This document shows, piece after piece, positions 21,814-26,124 of a DNA stretch of 26,124 bases. The DNA is from SIG607 sp045614505 (lineage in GTDB: Bacteria; Bacillota; Clostridia; Oscillospirales; Acutalibacteraceae). The notes beneath the pieces are model-generated. The model did not search any database, was not told where the DNA came from, and saw only the letters and a program-made list of their open reading frames with translations. The position numbers and the translations under genes were made by a program. The stretch lies in the NCBI GenBank assembly GCA_045614505.1, contig JAZLDA010000016.1, forward strand, positions 1 to 26,124, read 5' to 3'. Position 1 is the first letter of the stretch. The number at the start of each line of letters is the position of its first letter.

Positions 21814-22515
21814 TTATGCATAACTCCAGTATTCGGAGTCGGCTACAATCACATCTGCGGGAGATACTTCACCATTGTCGTCGAGAACATAGTAGCTCGG
21901 TACTGCGTAGATATGTTCCCCGTCTGTATCGAAAACCCAGTCGTACGCATTATTTCCATCGTTGTAAGGGCTATTGACCCATTCGCCCCACGTCATACCA
22001 GCCTCTGCAGTAAAAGTCTCTCCCCAGCATTTAAAGGTAATGGGCGCACCCTTTACGGCAATGGTAAAGGTAACGGTATCTTTATATTCACCGGCGTAAT
22101 CGGGGTCGTTTGCCGCAATGTGAATAGTGGTGGACTGTGCGCTCTTGTTGGTTTCAAACTCGGCTACCACGCCATTGTTGCCAACAGCATTGCCGCCTGC
22201 AGTGATGGCGTAAGCAAGAGTTGCGCCCTCTGTGGTTTGCATTGTGAAATCGCTTGCAACGGTAACTTCAATGTATTCGCCGTTTTTAAGTCGCACACCT
22301 TCTTCTGCGGTGATGGTGTAGTCGTTTTCGTAGGTAACGGTGTCGCCGTCAACCTTCTTCTCCAGGGTAACGGTTTCTGGAATGGTGATGGTATAGGTGG
22401 GGTCTACATTAAAAGAAACTTCGGTAGAGCCGCCGGTGGTGTTAGCCGCGAAAGCGGTAACCGACAAGCTCATCAAAAGAGCAACTGTCAAAATAACTGT
22501 AAATATTTTTTTCAT
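21814..22515 (-). CDS. Secreted module protein with C-terminal GMTWGEWV domain
   Basis: The 233-residue protein has a signal peptide (ending SVTAFAANTTGG, as in its neighbour), then the shared beta module (about 38-155: DPTYTITIPETVTL to YAGEYKDTVTFTIAV). A separate C-terminal domain of about 75 residues (ITFKCWGETFTAEAGMTWGEWVNSPY, then VPSYYVLDD and IVADSEYWSYA) completes it. This tail, with one cysteine, recalls short domains attached to other Firmicute surface proteins. It may be an adhesive or capping part, but this is a guess. The ribosome-binding site AAAGGAGG precedes the ATG. The gene is 15 bases downstream of the preceding stop and 18 upstream of the next start. Confidence 0.8.
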   Translation of the reverse strand: MKKIFTVILTVALLMSLSVTAFAANTTGGSTEVSFNVDPTYTITIPETVTLEKKVDGDTVTYENDYTITAEEGVRLKNGEYIEVTVASDFTMQTTEGATLAYAITAGGNAVGNNGVVAEFETNKSAQSTTIHIAANDPDYAGEYKDTVTFTIAVKGAPITFKCWGETFTAEAGMTWGEWVNSPYNDGNNAYDWVFDTDGEHIYAVPSYYVLDDNGEVSPADVIVADSEYWSYA

Positions 22516-22530
22516 TGTTTTATTCCTCCT

Positions 22531-23352
22531 TTAATTACCGGAAACCTGTTTCACCGCAACAGTAAAGGTAGCGGAGCCGGTGTAGGTACCTGCGTATTTG
22601 ATAGCGCTCTCGTCAATATCAAAGGTGATGTTGGCGGTGCCGGTCTTGCCGTCTGTGGGGTTCACTGCCAAGATCTCGCCGCCCGGGGCAACGGTTTCTT
22701 CGCCCTTGGTTACGGTGTAGGTAAGTTCCGCACCTTCGGTGGTTTTCACGGTGAAGTTGTTATTTTCGGCAAGGGTGACGGAAACATACTTGCCTTTTTC
22801 AACAACAACGCCCTCTGCCGAAACGGTCTTTTCAGTGCCATCTGCACCAATGGTTACGGTTTCGGGGATCGTCACGGTGTAGGTGGGGTCAACGGTATAG
22901 GTAACGGTGGTGCCCTCTACGGGGTAGCTTGTAAAAAACAGTTCATACGCACTGCCGTCAAACTTCGTAGCATCATCGCAGGAATACTGTAAAATGCCGT
23001 CGCGGTAAATGTTGAATGAGGCTTCTTCATTGCTTGAATCTTCCATATCAATCCAACGGAAATAAACAACCTCATCCTTTGCCACAGTGTGTGTTATAGT
23101 GGCGGTGGTACCGCTTTCAAAGGTAAATAAATTTGTAACACCTTTGGGAATATCGTAATGACTGGTGTGCACAAGTTCAAGTTCATCGGTGGACAAAGAA
23201 ACGAAGCCAAAGGTGCCTTCTGCCCATCCGTCGCCGCCCGAATCCTTCATAACCACAGTAATGGTGGAGGTTTGACTCTCAGCCGCAAAGGCGGTAACCG
23301 ACATTGTTGCCATTAGGGCAACAGCTAAAAGAATTGCAAATAACTTTTTCAT
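22531..23352 (-). CDS. Secreted module protein with N-terminal DxGGDGW domain
   Basis: The 273-residue protein has a signal peptide (ending SVTAFAAESQ) and an N-terminal domain of about 125 residues with VVMKDSGGDGWAEGTFGF. This domain resembles the D-x-x-GDGW domains found in various secreted proteins. The shared C-terminal module follows (about 152-270: DPTYTVTIPETVTIG to YAGTYTGSATFTVAV). Acidic residues in GDGW and DIDES could bind calcium, but that is inference. The AAAGGAA site precedes the ATG. No anchor is present. The gene lies 23 bases after the beta-helix gene. Confidence 0.8.
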   Translation of the reverse strand: MKKLFAILLAVALMATMSVTAFAAESQTSTITVVMKDSGGDGWAEGTFGFVSLSTDELELVHTSHYDIPKGVTNLFTFESGTTATITHTVAKDEVVYFRWIDMEDSSNEEASFNIYRDGILQYSCDDATKFDGSAYELFFTSYPVEGTTVTYTVDPTYTVTIPETVTIGADGTEKTVSAEGVVVEKGKYVSVTLAENNNFTVKTTEGAELTYTVTKGEETVAPGGEILAVNPTDGKTGTANITFDIDESAIKYAGTYTGSATFTVAVKQVSGN

Positions 23353-23375
23353 AAATCTATCTTCCTTTCGGGATT

Positions 23376-25499
23376 TTAATTATTTTCAGCGGTATTCACC
23401 GCAATAGTAAAGGTAATTGTACCTTGATAGGTGCCTGAATATTTTGCTTCTTCAGCAATCTCTACCACCAGGTTATCGGTTGTAAGACTGAGAGGATTGT
23501 TTTTATCTCCGTTGCCCATAACCGAAATAAGCTGCGTGTTGTTCACGATGACGCCGTCATTTATTGTAAAGCCAAGCTCGGCGCCTTGCTCATTTTTGAA
23601 CTTAAAATCACTTTGCAAGGTAACGGTTAGTGTTTGGTCTGTGTTGAGCACCACGCCGCTTGCCGAAATAGCAAAGCTTTCGCCCTCGGTTACCGCAGCG
23701 GGAATCGTGACGGTGTAGGTGGGTTCGACACGCTTACTGACTGCCGTAAACTGCGCGACGTATTCGGTGTCGTCGGTAATAGCGGAAACCGTAGGAGACC
23801 AACCGTTAAAGGTATAGGTAAAGTTTTCGTCCTCTGCCTGCCCAGGTGTTGCGCCGTTGTATTCAGGTGTGGTGCCGTGGGTAACACCCGTATCGGTTTC
23901 CAAAACCGAGCCGTCATGGTTTTTCCAAGTGACGGTGTAGGTCGGTATCGTGTAGGACACAATTTCGCTCCAAGCCTCGATGTCATCATAGGGATCATCC
24001 GTTCCGCGATCCCAGACCAATTTGCATTGATATTCGCTCTCTTCCAGGTTGCTTGTGTCAAGTGTCAATTCAGTCTGACCTTCAACCTCTACGAAGTCGG
24101 AGCCGTTTTTTGTCAATTTTACCGACGCGCCCGAATCACCTACAACCCATAACATATAATAACCGGTACTCGTCACTGTAAAGGTATATGTATTTCCATC
24201 TCGCTTTCCGTCCACACCCATCAACTCTGCATCAATTTCGGACTGGGACGAAACAATCAACTGATCGCCCGCATTAAGTAAAATGTCCCCTGTCAATCCC
24301 CAGTCGGACATAGTGAACGACTGACTAATCGTGTCGTACTCTCCATCCATAAGGTACATATCTCTGTCGGTAAGCACCTTGTTACTCAATTCTTTTTTAT
24401 ACCACTGGCAGCTTAAGCCTTTATCCGAGTTCACTTTGACGGTATAGTTGTTTTCGCCGGTCGGCTCCTCAACAATAGCGAAGCCGGCATAATATTTGCC
24501 ATCTTTCTTGTAGAGAGGGAATTCCGAAACATAATCGAAATAGCCGATATACTTCTCGATGTCCACGCCGCTGTCTGCCGCTTCCAGGAACACACGATCA
24601 TTATAAGATGGATCTACAGAGACTGTGATGTGAGAACCGGTAGGTGCAAAATCTTCTGTAACCAGAATTGCCGTGTAATTCTTATAGATGTCGAAAGATC
24701 CGTCATTGCTACCGTATTTGTTTCCGGAGATATCAGGATTTCCGGAAAGCGTTAAGGATTGACTCATATAGATACCGCCGCTGGGGCTATCGTTTGCGGT
24801 GTTATTGATAATGCTGCCGCCTGTCATGGTGAAGGAGTAGTTGCTGTACACGCCGCCGCCATGTTTTGCAGTGTTTTCTGAAATCACGCCGCCGTACATA
24901 GTGCAGGTGTTGTTGTTGTTGTACACACCGCCGCCCTTATTTGCAGTGTTTTTTGAAATCACGCCGCCGTACATGGCGAAGGTGCCTTCGTTGAACACGC
25001 CACCGCCGTTATATGCAGTGTTTCCAGAAATAATACCGCCGTACATGGCGAAGGTGCCTTCGTTGTACACGCCACCGCCGTAGTAAGAAAGACCTACTGA
25101 GGTCAAACTACCGCCGGTGATGGTACCGGTACTGCCACAGTCGGTAAGGTTCAAGGTGCCGCCGTCGATATTGATTACTCTCGTGTTAGACGCTGTGTTT
25201 TTCAGTGTCTTTCCATTCAGGCAAAGGGTAAGGTCACCCGTCACGGTGATGGTGGAGGTAATCGTAATGTCGTTTGCCAGATACACACTGCCGCCGTTGG
25301 TGGCTGCGTCCTGCAGCCCGTTCTGATCTGTGACGGCCTTGGTGAAGGTAGTAAGAACCTCTGCCTCGTGGTCGCCCACAGCCTTATGGGTCGCGCCGCA
25401 GATGCAGTGCGTATGGGTGTCTGCCGCAAAGGCCGTGGTGGGCAACATCAAACAGATCAACACAAATGCCAGCAGGAGACTCATTATTCTCTTTTTCAA
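23376..25499 (-). CDS. Large secreted protein: beta-helix repeats, InlB-like repeat and shared module
   Basis: The 707-residue protein has a signal peptide (about 1-26: KKRIMSLLLAFVLICLMLP, then TTAFAADTHTH), a cysteine/histidine-containing segment (HTHCICGATHKAVGDHEAE), and a right-handed beta-helix. The beta-helix has four 24-25 residue coils of type GGGVYNEGTFAMYGGIISGN (about 141-237), as in polymorphic surface proteins. A middle region of Ig-like character with aromatic residues follows, then an InlB-B/Listeria-Bacteroides-like repeat (TYTVTWKNHDGSVLETDTGV through YTFNGWSPTV and EYVAQFTAV). The C-terminal module runs PTYTVTIPAAVTEG to YSGTYQGTITFTIAV. There is no sorting signal. I chose the TTG at 25497-25499: AAAGGAGG is seven bases upstream and the protein then begins with a proper signal peptide. 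The in-frame ATG at 25515 overlaps that site. It is likely an adhesin or stalk. Confidence 0.83.
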   Translation of the reverse strand: MKKRIMSLLLAFVLICLMLPTTAFAADTHTHCICGATHKAVGDHEAEVLTTFTKAVTDQNGLQDAATNGGSVYLANDITITSTITVTGDLTLCLNGKTLKNTASNTRVINIDGGTLNLTDCGSTGTITGGSLTSVGLSYYGGGVYNEGTFAMYGGIISGNTAYNGGGVFNEGTFAMYGGVISKNTANKGGGVYNNNNTCTMYGGVISENTAKHGGGVYSNYSFTMTGGSIINNTANDSPSGGIYMSQSLTLSGNPDISGNKYGSNDGSFDIYKNYTAILVTEDFAPTGSHITVSVDPSYNDRVFLEAADSGVDIEKYIGYFDYVSEFPLYKKDGKYYAGFAIVEEPTGENNYTVKVNSDKGLSCQWYKKELSNKVLTDRDMYLMDGEYDTISQSFTMSDWGLTGDILLNAGDQLIVSSQSEIDAELMGVDGKRDGNTYTFTVTSTGYYMLWVVGDSGASVKLTKNGSDFVEVEGQTELTLDTSNLEESEYQCKLVWDRGTDDPYDDIEAWSEIVSYTIPTYTVTWKNHDGSVLETDTGVTHGTTPEYNGATPGQAEDENFTYTFNGWSPTVSAITDDTEYVAQFTAVSKRVEPTYTVTIPAAVTEGESFAISASGVVLNTDQTLTVTLQSDFKFKNEQGAELGFTINDGVIVNNTQLISVMGNGDKNNPLSLTTDNLVVEIAEEAKYSGTYQGTITFTIAVNTAENN
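24789..25079 (-). repeat. Four tandem 72-75 base coding repeats (beta-helix coils)
   Basis: Four units encode GGGVYN..MYGG..ISxNTA. The first two are nearly identical at DNA level: 24964-25009 and 25036-25081 differ at about one base over 46, with an offset of 72. The other two have diverged. This is a slippage- or recombination-prone array likely to vary in copy number. Confidence 0.8.
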
Positions 25500-25513
25500 G
25501 GTGTTCCCTCCTT

Positions 25514-25705
25514 TCATTCGATTTGTTCTTTGGGATAACAGCAAGTACCCCGTTCGGGAAGCTTATCGGATTTTAAGTCAAAGCCTGCGTACTTGCAGAA
25601 CCAGCAAATCGGTTCAATGGCTAAAATGCTTTTCCTTCCCGAAAAGCAAGGACAAGTATCGCTGCGCATGATCTCCTGTCCGCTTTTACTTAAATCTTTC
25701 TCCAT
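25514..25705 (-). CDS. Small cysteine-rich protein, function unknown
   Basis: The 63-residue protein has six cysteines as CPC (18, 20), CWFC (34, 37) and CC (55, 56), plus one tryptophan. It has no signal peptide or membrane segment. The cysteine pairs could bind zinc or a metal cluster, or form disulfides. It starts at the ATG 25703-25705 with AAGGTGA (25710-25716), which overlaps the stop of the preceding gene. Its own stop overlaps the ribosome-binding site of the following gene. These tight junctions support a real, coupled gene inside the surface operon. A cytoplasmic Cys-rich protein among exported ones is unusual. Confidence 0.65.
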   Translation of the reverse strand: MEKDLSKSGQEIMRSDTCPCFSGRKSILAIEPICWFCKYAGFDLKSDKLPERGTCCYPKEQIE

Positions 25706-25714
25706 AGTTTCACC

Positions 25715-26124
25715 TTATTTCACGATCAAGACAGTTTCCACATTTGCGCCGTTCATAGCCGAGCCGTCCGCGAGTGAGGTGGTTGTTATCTTAATGGTTG
25801 CGTTATACTCACCGGCAGAAAGGGCGCGGCTCATAGTAATTTCATTTATTGCCTTGCCGGGAGGAACAAGTTTTGATTTATAAAGGCTCTCGCCCGTGTC
25901 TTTAAGCACAATTTCAAAGGTAAAATAACAGGGGTTGCCTTCGGGGTTTAAGAGTGCTACGTTTACTGTCTTTTGATTCTTCGGCAATGTAATGGACGGA
26001 TAGCCGGGGATCTTGATACCTGCTGCCGGTGCATCGTCGGTTTTATCGGGAAGCTTTTCGCCGTTCCAATCATCAGCACCGGGGTCAATATCTAAATCTC
26101 CTGTTTGGGACGATGAGGGGCCAT
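25715..26124 (-). CDS. Surface-operon protein, 5' end beyond window (partial)
   Basis: The frame is open from the right edge (first whole codon 26122-26120) to a TAA at 25715-25717, giving the last 135 residues. It starts with a polar linker (SSSQTGDLDIDPGADDWNGE, then KLPDKTDDAPAAGIKIPGYP). A beta-rich domain follows (SITLPKNQKTVNVALLNPEG, NPCYFTFEIVLKDTGE, SKLVPPGKAINEITMSRAL, SAGEYNATIKI, GANVETVLIV). The domain looks like an extracellular Ig-like fold, and I have an impression of similar domains in Firmicute surface or mobile-element proteins. SQTGD in the linker is not a sorting signal, since no hydrophobic tail follows. The N-terminus, probably an anchor or signal, is outside. It is the first visible gene of the operon. 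Confidence 0.7.
   Translation of the reverse strand, partial: GPSSSQTGDLDIDPGADDWNGEKLPDKTDDAPAAGIKIPGYPSITLPKNQKTVNVALLNPEGNPCYFTFEIVLKDTGESLYKSKLVPPGKAINEITMSRALSAGEYNATIKITTTSLADGSAMNGANVETVLIVK

Noticed and set aside
21913..22992. 359-residue plus-strand open frame antisense to the surface genes
   Set aside because: Its Gly/Cys/Val-rich composition mirrors the Thr/Val-rich repeats of the opposite strand; there is no ribosome-binding site.
24789..25079. Regularly spaced repeats that could suggest a CRISPR array
   Set aside because: The 72-base period, in-frame coding of beta-helix coils and variable divergence show protein repeats, not CRISPR repeats and spacers.

Overview
The window looks like chromosomal DNA of a Gram-positive, AT-leaning member of the Clostridia, probably an uncultured gut-type Oscillospirales/Ruminococcaceae-like organism. 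The signs are strong AGGAGG ribosome-binding sites, sigma-A type promoters with 17-base spacers, the padR-DUF1700-DUF4097 module, a YabE-like 3D-domain wall protein, YitT, and a sortase substrate with an SPQTG motif. The taxonomy is inference; no rRNA or tRNA gene was seen.

Layout. 1-2300: end of a TerC-family membrane protein and uvrB (minus strand). 2730-3930: a membrane-anchored 3D-domain wall protein. 3918-6720: a LysR regulator divergent from an AlaA-type aminotransferase, sharing one symmetric promoter/operator, then a flavin-reductase-like protein. 6773-7744: the rplM-rpsI (L13-S9) operon. 7748-8060: a non-coding, hairpin-rich patch. 8061-11075: a LacZ-type beta-galactosidase, divergent from a zinc-ribbon membrane protein. 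11955-15906: an amidohydrolase, a small membrane protein, an asparagine-synthetase-like protein lacking the start of its glutaminase domain, and YitT. 15982-17912: padR-DUF1700-DUF4097. 17918-20059: a TetR-ABC ATPase-ABC permease operon with a tandem operator over its promoter. About 20095-20390: an apparently free-standing structured RNA gene with its own promoter and terminator. 20440-26124: a minus-strand operon of secreted surface proteins that enters from beyond the right edge.

The two most interesting parts are at the right end. First, the segment near 20.1-20.4 kb has a promoter (TTGATT-17-TACTAT), several helices including two long-range pairings, and a strong terminator, but no convincing ORF. 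It reads as an autonomous non-coding RNA, possibly of the raiA/SolB kind. Second, the surface operon encodes four secreted proteins that each carry one copy of a beta-sandwich-like module, opening with PTYTVTIP and closing with YAGxYxDTVTFTV. One copy sits on a beta-helix stalk. The operon also has a sortase-anchored carboxypeptidase-regulatory-like protein, a cysteine-rich small protein, and a partial secreted or membrane protein. Close spacing and overlaps of ribosome-binding sites with stop codons suggest one co-produced extracellular assembly. Its function is not known from the sequence.

The rest is ordinary housekeeping and regulation. Many control sites are unusually legible, and several minus-strand stop codons lie inside or against the terminator hairpin that follows them.
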